Shown in pieces: positions 45,059 to 56,211 of a stretch of 64,000 nucleotides of DNA; within the stretch, counting starts at the first letter, position 1; each line of letters opens with the position of its first letter. Origin of the DNA: Megalopta genalis (lineage: Eukaryota > Arthropoda > Insecta > Hymenoptera > Halictidae); the NCBI RefSeq assembly GCF_051020955.1, contig NC_135013.1, positions 5,424,501 through 5,488,500 of the forward strand, given 5' to 3'. The notes below the pieces were generated by a model. The model saw nothing but the letters and a program-made list of their open reading frames with translations. It was not told the DNA's origin and made no database searches. Made by a program: the position numbers and the translations under genes.

Positions 45059-45226
45059 AGCTGTAGAGAATCGCAATTAAATTCTCAAGCTGTTCACATA
45101 ATTACAGTAACGCTCGACAGTAGTTCAGATAACAGAAATTCAGCAAAAATTCTCTAGATCGAACATTGCCTAAAATTTTGTTCCAATAAATGTAGTTAAG
45201 ATAAGTGAACATCTCTACCGCACGTA

Positions 45227-45800
45227 TAGTAAATTCCCTCTAATTTTCCCACAGCTTGTTAACAAAAATGAACAATTTGGGAAGAGGAGATACGATTATT
45301 CGAGCCTTGCACCTATAAAAATGAGCCTTGCACCTACAAAAATAAGCCGCGAGGCTCCTCTGCCCAAATTGTCCATTATTGTATACAATCTGAGCGTCAA
45401 TTAGGGAGAATTTACTGCGTATCCCGCGTGTCCCGATAGCACGAGCATAATCACGATCTTCGTTCTATGCGCAGTTCTTTATTCTAAAAGAAGCCGGAGC
45501 GGAGTAAACGAGAGGATGCTGAAACTGTAAGGAGTTCAGCTTGTAAACAAAAATGGAGGAGATACGATTATTCGAGCCTTGCACCTATAAAAATGAGCCT
45601 TGCACCTACAAAAATAAGCCGCGAGGCTCCTCTGCCCAAATTGTCCATTATTGTATACAATCTGAGCGTCAATTAAGGAGAATTTACTGCGTATCCCGCG
45701 TGTCCCGATAGCACGAGCATAATCACGACCTTCGTTCTACGTGCAGTTCTTTATTCTAAAAGAAGCCGTAGCGGTGTAAACGAGGGGATGCTGAAACTGC
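45227..45800. repeat. Family B element and flank in a 272 bp tandem duplication
   Basis: A family B copy (about 45227-45417) with shortened arms (GAGCCTTGCACCTATAAAAA twice) is followed by CGTATCCCGCGTGTCCCGAT and GTTCTTTATTCTAAAAGAAG. From GGAGATACGATTATTCGAGC the same order recurs 272 bp later (CGTATCCCGCG at 45418 and 45690). The second copy lacks the MITE left end, so the duplication breakpoint is inside the element. Confidence 0.75.
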
Positions 45801-46244
45801 CGCGATGTGCAAGGACTCGCGGACAGTTATCCTGGCGTGAAAGCATCGTGAAGTGACACGCAGGATCGCGCCGCGTGGCTGTCGAACGTCCTGAAAGACC
45901 ATCTCGGATTCCGCAGAAAAACGGCCAGATGTGTTTATAAAGCCGTTTGCGGTGCGTGCGCTCGCGCGCGCGTGCGCGCGCCCGTGCACGAGGTTTCGTA
46001 TCGCGAGCTCTGCGCCGTAAGTGCCATGGGTTTTGCCGCGTTATGGAGCGACGATTTTCTTGCACGCCCGATAAATTATCGCAAATGAGCGTGACGCGGA
46101 CACCTGTCGCACCTGTGCACCAACAAATGTTCTATTACGCGAGTTCTTTGCCGCGATTGTCCGATTCCCTGGAGTTTGGGGGAATCCTGATCCAATGGGT
46201 CTTCTGTGCGGCAGAACAAGATTATAAGGAGATACGGTAGATTT
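45801..46244. other. Unique CpG-rich DNA, no gene recognised
   Basis: Includes a CGCGCGCG-rich patch near 45957-45985. No motif-bearing frame. Confidence 0.4.
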
Positions 46245-46249
46245 TTATC

Positions 46250-46325
46250 ACTATTATTATTATTGTTGTCGTTATTATTATTATTATTACTATTATTATT
46301 GTTATTATTATTATTATTATTTATT
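46250..46325. repeat. (ATT)n microsatellite
   Basis: ATT trinucleotide run with a few GTT and CTT variants. Confidence 0.85.
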
Positions 46326-46329
46326 GATA

Positions 46330-47075
46330 TTTAGGCTGGAAGTCATTTATATACATACTAGTTTATGCATAGTTTATACGTTTATATTATTTATATTATT
46401 ATATTATTTTATTATTAATTAGGATTATATTATTATTTATTGGTAAACTGGCTGGAAGCTCTTTATACATATACATACTAGTTTATGCATAGTTTATACG
46501 TTTATATTATTTATATTATTATATTATTTTATTATTAATTAGGATATTACTATATTAGTATGTATTTTATTATTAATTAGGATTATATTATTATTTATTG
46601 GTAAACTGGCTGGAAGCTCTTTATACATATACATACTAGTTTATTCATAGTTTATACGTTTATATTATTTATATTATTATATTATTTTATTATTAATTAG
46701 GATTATATTATTATTTATTGGTAAACTGGCTGGAAGCTCTTTATACATATACATACTAGTTTATGCATAGTTTATCCGTTTATATTATTTATATTATTAT
46801 ATTATTTTATTATTAATTAGGATTATATTATTATTTATTGCTAAACTGGCTGGAAGCCCTTTATACATATACATACTAGTTTATGCATAGTTTATACGTT
46901 TATATTATTAATATTATTATATTATTTTATTACTAATTAGCATATTATTATATTATTGTATATTTTATTATTAATTAGGATTTATTGGTAAACGGACTGG
47001 AAGCTCTTGATATACACACCAGTTTATACATAGTTTATATACAATGATATATTATTCACATTATTTTATTATCGA
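46330..47075. repeat. ~120 bp AT-rich tandem array
   Basis: GGTAAACTGGCTGGAAGCTC recurs near 46443, 46601, 46721, 46841 and (changed) 46988. The regular spacing is 120 bp; the 158 bp spacing is explained by an extra TATTACTATATTAGTATG segment. Units include TACATACTAGTTTATGCATA and TATTATTAATTAGGATTATA. Confidence 0.85.
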
Positions 47076-47079
47076 TTAG

Positions 47080-47900
47080 GATTATATTATTGTCAATTAG
47101 GAGCAGGATTATTATTATGCGCATTATATGATTGCACCGACGATAATATATTATGCGATTGACGTTCAAAGGTTCGCAGGAAACTGGTAAACAAATTTTC
47201 TGCCATCCAGTTTGCACGTTGTGTGAACGTAATTTTGAACATTTCTTGTGAATAATGATGCAAAGAGAATTAAAGTAGCGGTGAATTAAAACATCTTCCC
47301 CACGTATGCCCACCCATATTTCACATACAATAAATCTCATTCGCTTTCTGAGAATTAAACATTCTCGCGTATTCATTGGCGTCGAATATTAAAACGGTAT
47401 CCAGCACGTTTATCAAACAATATAAAATATATAAATATAAATGATATATATAGATATAAATATAATATGATATAAAGTAGCTGGTACGTCGAGTCCGAAG
47501 CCACGACTTCAGACCTATTCCATAGATACAAAAATAATTTATTTATCGATAATAAATACATTACTTTCAATTATTTGTAATCTCGTATCGCGAATTTATT
47601 CACCGTAATTACAGTAGCTTTCATAAATTTCTCTAGATCAGATATAAAATCCAGTAGAATTTAATTCTAATTTTACGTCTAAAATACGATCTAAGTAAGG
47701 GGGGCGGGGTAACGAAGCGCTGCTAACTGGCGCAGCGACAGAGAGTGGGGAGACAGCGGGGGCTGCGTCACGAAAAGCGCTGAAATCGCGCGCGGAGGAC
47801 CTAACGGCGCCGATAAAGGACGGCGGCGCGTCCTCCCCCGGGAAAATCGGGGACGAAGGTCGGAAGCGACCGTAAGGACGAGTCGCCGTTGATGGAAATA
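47080..47900. other. Unique DNA, AT-rich then CpG-rich
   Basis: No repeat family recognised. Frames on the minus strand (47056-47376, 47373-47570, 47638-48054) lack motifs. Confidence 0.4.
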
Positions 47901-47904
47901 TCTC

Positions 47905-47938
<34 letters not shown>
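47905..47938. repeat. (GA)n microsatellite
   Basis: About 16 GA dinucleotides in CpG-rich DNA, followed about 190 bp later by a much larger GA-rich compound repeat. Confidence 0.9.
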
Positions 47939-47939
<1 letters not shown>

Positions 47940-48127
47940 GCTCGACTCGAGATGTTAAAACCCAGAAAGTGTTGAGATCATCCCGGCGCGGCGCGACGCG
48001 ACGGTGTAACGTTGAAAGCCGGGGAGTTATAAGAGCGCCCCGACAACGCGGCAACGGAGTCCCGGAATCCCAGAAAAACCGCGGTTCCAGGTCACCGATG
48101 GAACAAAGAGAGGCGGTCGGAGAGAAC

Positions 48128-48800
48128 GAGTTGGCGAGAGAGAAAGAGAAGGAAAAAGGGAGGGAGAAAGAGAGATAGAGATAAAGCTAGCGAGACAGAA
48201 AGAGAGAGAGAGAGAGAGAGAAAGAAAGAGAAAGCGAGAGAGAGAGAAAGAAAGAGAAAGCGAGAGAGAGATAAAGCTAGTGAGAGAGAAAGAGAGAGAG
48301 ATAAAGCTAGCAAGAGAGAAAGCGAGAGAGAAAGAGAGAGATAGAGAAAGCTAGCGAGAGAGAGATAAAGCTAGGAAGAGAGAAAGCGAGAGAGAGATAA
48401 AGCTAGCGAGAGAGAAAGCGAGAGAAAAAGATAGAGAGGAAGCTAGTGGGAGAGGAAGAGAGAGAGAAACAGAAAGCTAGAGAGAGAGAGAAAGAGAGAG
48501 AGAGAGATAAAGCTAGCAAGAGAGAAAGCGAGAGAGAGATAAAGCTAGCGAGAGAGGAAGAGAGAGAGAAAGAGATAGAGAGAGAAAGCTAGCGAGAGAG
48601 AAAGAGAGAGAGAGAGAGTGGAAGCTAGCGAGAGAGAAAGGGAGAGGGAGAGAGAGAGAAAGAGAGAGAGAGTGAGAAAGAGAGAGGGAGAGAAAGAGGG
48701 AGAGAGAGATAAAGCTAGCGAGAGAGAAAGAGAGAAAGAGAGATAAAGCTAGCGAGAGAGAGAGAGAGAGAGAGAGCAGAGGGAAGGAGAAAGGAGAAAG
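48128..48800. repeat. GA-rich compound minisatellite with GATAAAGCTAGC spacers
   Basis: Long purine strand made of GAGAGAGAAAGCGAGAGA-type runs punctuated about 14 times by the motif GATAAAGCTAGCGAGAGA (variants GAAGCTAG, AAAGCTAG). The AGCTAGC hexamer-type spacer contains a palindrome and recurs every 40-60 bp. Minus-strand Ser/Leu frames are artefacts. No transcription unit visible. Confidence 0.9.
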
Positions 48801-51238
48801 AGAAGCGAATGCTATCTGGCGAACTGATTTATACGACGCTAGATTGTACGTTGTACACCTTGTCTTATCTGGCTGAGACGTATGCACCGCTATCTGGCTA
48901 CATTTACGTCACTAATTACACGCGGGCGCGCACGTGCACTTTGCGTTTTAAAGGTTACATCAGCGAGCCGGAGGGAGTCGCAAAATCGAAGCGCAATTAG
49001 GCATAATGGATGACGCCGGGCTCGAGGAAGAACAGGCATTTCCTAGACGGTTTTCTTTGCCGGCTCTCTTCGCGCTTGTCCGCGGCTCTTCAAACGGCGC
49101 GTCCGCTTTTATGAAATGCGAAAGATAAGAGGGACCTGGCATTAAAGGCGATCACGCTAAGTGCTCGGTAATATTTATCAAGATGGAGCATCCCGAGCGC
49201 TTAATCATCCCCGGGAACGCGAGATCGGGAAGCTACGAATCCGCCGGCGTTTGTTCTCCTAACGCAACAACAATAAAACAGGAGCGGGCGAAACGAGGTG
49301 CGCGAGACGCGGAACAATCGTTCCGTTGATATCGGCAACGTCGTCGTCGACGACGTCGTTGACGTCGTTGTCGTTGCCGTCGTCGTCGTCTCGGACAAAG
49401 CGAGATAATTGCCGCGGAGCTTTTCGAAACGGGACGAAACGATTCGAAACGACAATGGCGTCCAAGGGTGGCGAGCGGAGGTCAGCCCGCGCGGTTACCG
49501 CTAATTAACTCTCTATCCGGGTAATTGCGCGACACTGGAATGCCGTAAACTGACACGGTCAATAACTGAAAGTCTATATCAAACGGTCGTTACGATTCGC
49601 GGTACGGTGAGTAAAAGATCCCATAAATGTGTCGGTGCGGTAGCGCGGAACAAATGGGAAAATATTTCAACGCAATAACGGAGAACAACGAGCATACGAG
49701 TCGCGGCCGGCAAGAGTTATTGGTTTTCGGAGAAGAGCGATACCGTCATGAACGGCCCCGTTCCAGACTGTCCGGCTTTTCCGATTCAAATCGATCCCGG
49801 CCGGAGCAAACGGCAACGGCGATCGTCCGCGAATGGAATTAGATTTATCCCGCGGGCATGAATCGCGAAGAGACCGCCGTATCTCCGTCTCGGGCTGTTG
49901 CCGGGTCTACGAATCGAGATTCGACCGGCTGTTCGATTTTCCACCAATTAGCCCGTCGAGCTGTTCGCCGAGTCGTTGTCTTCGAAACGTTCGCGTTTTT
50001 CACCGAGCTCGAAGAGCGAGAATTATCCTAACCTCTCACTTTCGTCATCCGTGAAATTTTGTATGTTCTTTTTGCTTTTTCGAATAATATCGTAAATATC
50101 GAAACATACATGTATAAAGGTATAATATAATAATACAATATTATAATATAAAATATAACTGAAGGAAATATTATGATATTTGAAGTAAATATAAAAATGA
50201 ATATTATAATATATAATATAAATAAAATTTAGAGCGAAATATTTCACGTTTTTACTCATTTTTCTCGTAGCATCGTTTCCCTAGAAGTAATCGCGGTAAT
50301 TGAAGCACGGTAATTAGATCGGTGTACGGAAACCATAATAATAATGATATCCTCACTCGTCTCTGTTTTTAATCATTTCTTAATCGGAGAGAACGCCGCA
50401 CAATGGTTTAAAGCAGGAAAAAAGTGATTTTCTTTAATGCTAAAGAAACAAATTCCTTTTTTGCAGTTTCACATATACGTCTTATTAAAATAAATAAATA
50501 TTTTCTCTAGAAACACCTTCAATTTGTTCCAAGAATGTGGTACGCAAATTGAAGAAAAAAAAATAACTGTGTTTTTAGCATCGCCTTTCGAACAGTATTC
50601 AGAGTAGCCGAGAAACGTGATACAGAAAAGCTTCTTAATTATGCACATATAATAAGGAAATACGTTACGTTTGTTAAACGAACGGTATCATTGTTGATTT
50701 TTAGCAGAACACGAGTTTCGCGCGACTGAATTTTTAACGGAAGAATTTACTTTAATTGGGCGCGACTTGTTTGTGCGACAGCTTGCGTCAATGTAAGACC
50801 TGATTATTATGCCGCGTTAAACTGTAGAGTACATAAATAAAGAAGTCACAGCTGCGTAAACTCGCGGCTTTGGTGCCGAGATCGTTTTTCGTGTCACGAC
50901 GCTGGTCAGAATTTATTACGCGCCGACTGAATTAATTTCTCTTCCTTCTGATAACGTAAACACGGAGCTCGGACAAGATACCAAAATTATGTCGCCCTTG
51001 AAACCATCGAATCGCTGTCTAACGTATTTTTTAGACAACGATTTAATTTCATTTTTTCATATGTTTTTCTTTCTTTTTTGTTCACTTTTAATTCGTAATC
51101 AGCGACCTCGAAAGCACCCGCATACTAATTTCTGCCTCAATTACAATATTTTTATCGATATATTCATATATTTTGTTTCATTCATATTTTTCTTCCCGTC
51201 GAAGAATGTTCGCAACAATTCTGATCTTTATTCAGCAA
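48801..51238. other. Unique DNA, no gene recognised
   Basis: CpG-rich to about 50050, with a GTC/GTT trinucleotide run near 49336-49391 that encodes Ser/Asp repeats on both strands, then AT-rich. GCTATCTGGC occurs twice (48811, 48889). No credible exon. Confidence 0.4.
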
Positions 51239-51900
51239 TTTTTCCAAACATATTCCCTTGTTCCTAATCTAACAGCAATTCATTTTGATTTAATCGACGA
51301 AAATTTGCCAAACGATTCGAATACTCCGGCTCGAAATTGTCGCAGTCATGCGAGGAACTCTAAATGCTTTTCGGTGTATCTTTTCTCTGGGTGATGTCTC
51401 GCAATCCGGAAATGGCGGATTCCTCGGATCATTTGAAGCAACTTCTTCCTTTACAAAAACGTTCTCCGAGGCACCGTTAACGAGTTATTAACGAAAAAGC
51501 AGTGACCAATAAGAATCGAGTACGGCTGACGCGAGGCGGCCCAGCCAACCAGCGCGCGAAGCACAGATCCGCTCATTGGCTCGGTCACCTCGCGCCAGCC
51601 GAGCTCGCCTCTCATTGGTCACTGTTTTTCGTTAATAACTCGTTAACGGTGCCTCGGAGAAAATTTTTGTAAAGGAAAAAGTTGCTTCAAATGACCCGAG
51701 GAACCCGCCACTTTCGGATTGCGAGACATTTTTGGGACACCGTGTACATGTATTTTCCAAATATAACACACAGCAATTTACTTTGATTTAATCATCGAAA
51801 ATTTACCAAACGATTCGAATACTCCGAGATTGTCGCAGCCATGCGAGGAACTCTGAATGCTTTCCGGTGTTATTTTTTCCTCTGGCTGATACGTAACTCG
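51239..51900. repeat. ~150 bp direct repeats flanking a family A element
   Basis: The segment with CAGCAATTCATTTTGATTTA, CCAAACGATTCGAATACTCC and ATGCGAGGAACTCTAAATGC (51273-51385) recurs after the MITE (51771-51885) with about 10% change. The period is 498 bp. The element therefore sits between two copies of host sequence. Confidence 0.8.
51387..51744. mobile_element. Family A palindromic MITE, copy 7, left end damaged
   Basis: The left end reads CTGGGTGATGTCTCGCAATC, lacking about 9 bp of the usual CCCAAAAAT segment. The right end GGGACACCGTG is followed by TA (51745-51746). The central CCAAT and ATTGG motifs are present. Very close in sequence to copy 1 (16226-16591). Confidence 0.85.
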
Positions 51901-53150
51901 TTCCGGAGGATTCTCGAGGCTCCCGGACGACGTCGGATCGCGCGATCTCCGCTTCCGGGCCGGCGACAGGTCGATGGTTTTCGTTTAACCACTCGGCTGG
52001 CAGCCGCGGCTCAAGTATCGGGCGGACCTTGCCGTAATTCCTGTCGAAGGCGCAGCGGAACGGACTGCGGAATGCAGGAAATTCGCGCGGCTCGAGGATC
52101 ACGGCGACGGCCGGCGTAGCCGTGGGCTGGTTGGCCGATGCGTAGAGAGAGAGAAGGGGTGGGGGGAACGTCACCGCGTTGTTATCTCGCGGCGGTGGCA
52201 GAAGTAATATCGTACGTGCTTACGGGGAACGCGACAGTCGGAGGGTGTTACCTCGGTGGCGTTTTATCGATACCGAGGCCGGCCACCGGCGTGGATCCAC
52301 GGGAAATTGGGAGCCGGGGTTCTTACGAATACCGTTCCAGCACGCTCCGGACACGCGCTCGGATTTCCAAGGAAAATCTTCGACGGAACGGACGCCGCGT
52401 CCCTGTCCGGACCATTCTCGGAAGTCCAATCGAAAGGTCGCTCGCAGTCAGCGCTTTCCCCCTCCACAGCCCCTCCCGTTGACATTAACCCGAATACGCG
52501 GATATCGCGCGGAGAAATTTTTTTTAGGGTAGAAGCAGCGTTGCGCGCGCGCGCGCGCGACCGCAAGATTTACGAAGCCCCTTAATTCCGGGACGCAATG
52601 CAGATGTTTTCTTTCCGCGGCGAGGCGCGCGATAATTCAAGGATATTACCGAACGCGTATATTTCTTGCGCATAATAAAAGAGAAGTAATTATTAAGGCG
52701 CGCGCGCGCGCGAGCGCCACGGTTTTGTTATAATACCTCGCTGGGGAAATGGAGTCCAGTAATGGGGCCCCGCATAAAGCGCAACTCATCCGCGCTCTCC
52801 TCTCCCTTTCCCGGCCCGAATAAATCTACCCCGGGAGTTGCCAAGAACGTTCGGAGAGTAACGAGGGCGGTGGCCGACGTCGAACAGGGAACACGCCTCT
52901 CGCGCTTTCCGATGCACGCGTGCATAATTGGTCCGTTATTGCTACCCGGACGGTTGGTCGCCGTCGAGTCAAGACCGTCCTCGAAATCTTGTTCGTTGAG
53001 CCTCGATTGCCGGTGCGCGATACAAATTTAATGTTCGATGTAATGTTCGTGAATTTTATATTCTATGAACTGGAAATTTTCATGTAATAATAAGTGGACT
53101 GTGGATAGTGGACCGCAAGAAATATAAATTGCTCAGAGATTTCTGTTTTT
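51901..53150. other. Unique CpG-rich DNA, no gene recognised
   Basis: CG dinucleotide runs near 52545-52560 and 52699-52713. Several overlapping 65-123 codon frames on both strands between 51803 and 53031 have no domain signature. Confidence 0.4.
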
Positions 53151-53154
53151 CTTT

Positions 53155-54055
53155 AATAAATTTAATCAATTGAAACTGGTTTATTGGAATGCTTCAATTA
53201 TTTCAATTTTGCTGCTGGTTTATGTTGCACCTATTAATTCTTGCTTTTTTTTCTTGAATAAGTTTAATAAATTGAAACTGGTTTATTGGAACGCTTCAAT
53301 TATTTCAATTTTGCTGCTGGTTTATGTTGCATCTATTAATTCTTGCTTTTTTTTCTTGAATAAGTTTAATAAATTGAAACTGGTTTATTGGAACACTTCA
53401 ATTATTTCAATTTTGCTATTGGTTTTTATGTTGCATCTGCTAATTCTTGCTTTTTTTCTTTAATAAGTTTAATAAATTGAAACTGGTTTATTAGAATGTT
53501 TCAATTATTTCAATTTTACTACTGATTTTTATATTGCATCTGCTAATTTTTGCTTTTTGTCTTTAATAAGTTTAATAAATTGAAACTGGTTTATTAGAAT
53601 GTTTCAATTATTTCAATTTTACTACTGATTTTTATATTGCATCTGCTAATTTTTGCTTTTTGTCTTTAATAAGTTTAATAAATTGAAACTGGTTTATTGG
53701 AACGCTTCAATTATTTCAATTTTGCTACTGGTTTTTATGTTGCATCTGCTAATTTTTGCTTTTTTTCTTTAATAAGTTTAATGAATTGAAACTGGTTTAT
53801 TGGAACGCTTCAATTATTTCAATTTTGCTACTGGTTTTTATGTTGCATCTGCTAATTCTTGCTTTTTTTCTTTAATAAGTTTAATGAATTGAAATTGGTT
53901 TATTAGAACGCTTCAGTTATTTCAATTTTGCTGCTGGTTTATTTTGCACCTATTAATTCTTGCTTTTTTTTGAATAAGTTTAATAAATTGAAACTGGTTT
54001 ATTGGTACGCTTCAATTATTTCAATTTTGCTGCTGGTTTATTTTGTACCTAATTC
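53155..54055. repeat. 102-103 bp AT-rich tandem array
   Basis: TTGAAACTGGTTTATTGGAA recurs starting near 53170, 53272, 53374, 53477, 53580 and 53683 and on to about 54055, nine copies. The first three spacings are 102 bp, so one frame (53170-53463) stays open as a 34-residue repeat; later 103 bp units break it. This is an array artefact, not a gene. Confidence 0.9.
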
Positions 54056-54269
54056 TTGTTATAAACGCATAAAATCCGCAGTCTGATAATAAGTCGTTTA
54101 AAAGTTCATATTAGAGATCGCTGCTTTAACAAAATTGCATGCATTCGGAATTCTCCTCTTTAAAAATATGACGGAGATGATTTGAGATTTGAGGTTATGT
54201 AGGCTTAGCGTGTGACAAACAGCACAGTAACTGATGCATCGAGCGACAAATAGGTTAAATTACTGTTCG

Positions 54270-54640
54270 CAGTAAATGAACCACTAAAATTGAAACTAAA
54301 AGCAAACATTCAAATAAATTCTTTTGTTTTTCTGTAATCTTAATTACCAATACAATTAACATTGTGATATCTCTTACCTATAACGATTAATTTTATCAAA
54401 TATTGATCTCCGTTCAGTATTTTCTTATGCTTCTCCATAAAAAAATGTTCACAGGAAATAAACCACTAAAATTGAAACTAAAAAGGAAAATTCAAATAAA
54501 TTCTCTTGCTTTTTCTGTAATCTTAACAAGTTTTACCAATGCAATTAACATTGTGATAACTGTTATCTATAATAATATATTTTACTGAACATTGATCTTC
54601 GTTCAGTGTTTTCTTAAGCTTTTCCACAAGAAAATTTCCA
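54270..54640. repeat. Tandem duplication of ~190 bp
   Basis: AAACCACTAAAATTGAAACTAAAA, AATTCAAATAAATTCT, CAATTAACATTGTGATA and GATCTCCGTTCAGTATTTTC appear in order twice (about 54275-54455 and 54460-54640) with moderate divergence. AT-rich and non-coding. Confidence 0.75.
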
Positions 54641-54888
54641 CTGAAAATTGAAACAATTTTTGCGATATTCCAAGAACTTCCATCTTTTGTAAATTTTAAC
54701 AAATAACTAATTCACTGACCTTAAATTTAAAAAATGTAACATATACATATAAGATACACATAAAATTAATTACGCTCGAAAATATACAAAAGCCACACAT
54801 AATATAATAATAATAATACTATCCCACAGTAACTGGCTCCACTGCCCTGATCCCTATTACCCGGGCTTTTCTTCAAGCGAGGCGAACA

Positions 54889-55137
54889 ATGAAGTTTCAG
54901 GGGCAGGAAACGCGCATCCCGATGCAAGCATCGTGGCAATCGGTATACGTAACGCTTGCACAGATGGTCGAACGTAACGACACATCAGGTATCCGAGCGT
55001 TTCCTGGTCCGTTGCTGGTGTTACTGTTACCGTTGCTGCTGTTGCCGGCGGTGGCCGGGCAAACGCGGCGAGCCGAGCAAACATACCTCGAGGGTTCCCG
55101 ATTCTCCGGCTGTGGAATTTATCTGGATACCTGTTGA
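54889..55137 (+). CDS. Candidate small secreted protein or first coding exon
   Basis: 82 codons. Residues ~42-58 form a strongly hydrophobic leucine-rich stretch (GPLLVLLLPLLLLPAVAGQ) ending in A-V-A-G, which fits a signal-peptide core and cleavage site. An internal ATG at 54964 (MVERNDTSG) would give a 57-residue protein with a normally placed signal peptide. The remaining ~25 residues include two cysteines. The GC content rises abruptly from the AT-rich array to the left. Against it: an antisense frame of similar length spans the same bases, CTG/TTG-rich DNA can mimic leucine runs, and no family is recognised. If real it may be one exon of a larger gene. Confidence 0.25.
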   Translation: MKFQGQETRIPMQASWQSVYVTLAQMVERNDTSGIRAFPGPLLVLLLPLLLLPAVAGQTRRAEQTYLEGSRFSGCGIYLDTC

Positions 55138-55412
55138 ACATGCAAGATGGATCGCTACGCGCTTTCCCGACTTTCGCCCGGTTTCTCAGTTAATTATCGC
55201 GCGGCGGGGGCGGCGCCGGTGACGTCGCGCGTCCCCATTGTTAACCGATCTCGGCGGCCGCGTTTCGTCGCCCTCGAAATTGCGAACAGTAATCCACGAT
55301 CGACGCGCTCGAATGACAGCTCGACTTTCCGTCGCGAAAGCGAGAAACGGAGACAACTTGGCCGATCGTCCTTTATGCCGCAAGCATCCTCTGGTCCTCG
55401 ATGCTTATGGCA

Positions 55413-55823
55413 GGTGAACAGGGTTGATATAATCGAGTTAACTCTTTCATAGACACTGGGAACTAAGCTTTGCGCCCACTTTTAGCGCGCGCGTGGACGC
55501 CAGGCTCAAATATTCCTGTCGATGAAATGTGCTCGCATCTGTGCATAGGTCCCACCACCCCTAATTTCGAGGGGTGGAAAATCTAAAGTAACAGGAAAAT
55601 GAATAACAGCTGTATCATTATACGATAAAATTATAGTGAGCGAATATTCCAACTTTTTTTGGAAGGTGAACAGGGTTGAACAGTTAATCCTTTCATAGAC
55701 ACTGGGAACTAAGCTTTCCGCCTACTTTTAGCGCGCGCGTGGACGCCAGGAAAACGAATAACAGCTGTATCATTATACGATAAAATTATAGTGAGCGAAG
55801 ATTCCAATTTTCTTGAAAATTTA
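55413..55823. repeat. Tandem duplication, second copy with ~93 bp deleted
   Basis: GGTGAACAGGGTTGA, CTTTCATAGACACTGGGAAC, TAGCGCGCGCGTGGACGCCA and ATAACAGCTGTATCATTATA occur in order from 55413 and again from 55665. The first unit is 252 bp; the second is about 159 bp because the segment from GGCTCAAATATTCC to the AGGAAAATG is absent. Confidence 0.8.
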
Positions 55824-56207
55824 TATTGCGACCATGGAAGGGTTAAACTGACGCATTGCGCGCGCGGACGAGATTCCTGTGCAACTTCTAACCGTTTGGT
55901 TCTTCTTTCGGCAGCGCAGTGGATTCGATGTCGCAAGATCCTCTCGATATTGTCTGCTGAAATTTGGCTACGAGATATCCGCCTTATCGGCGTCGATGTG
56001 TGCAGATTTTTATCGCGCTGGTGGCCAAGACAGTTTCACATGTCTTTCGAGCCGAAACATTTCGATCTCGCGAAAGATATTGTCCAGTGACAAGAAACAA
56101 TTTTCAGGTACCATTGTCTTATCTGTGATCATTTCGTATATCGTGGCATGTGACATTCGACACAGCGCGCGCAATAATTAATTTTAATTAATTAACATCG
56201 GCATTAG
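55824..56207. other. Unique DNA, no gene recognised
   Basis: Two shifted plus-strand frames (55791-56090, 55879-56181) have no motif. Short AT-rich TTAATTAATT lies just before the piggyBac-type element. Confidence 0.4.
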
Positions 56208-56211
56208 TTAA

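Noticed and set aside
48513..48887. Ser/Leu-rich minus-strand frame
   Set aside because: Translation of the GA compound repeat.
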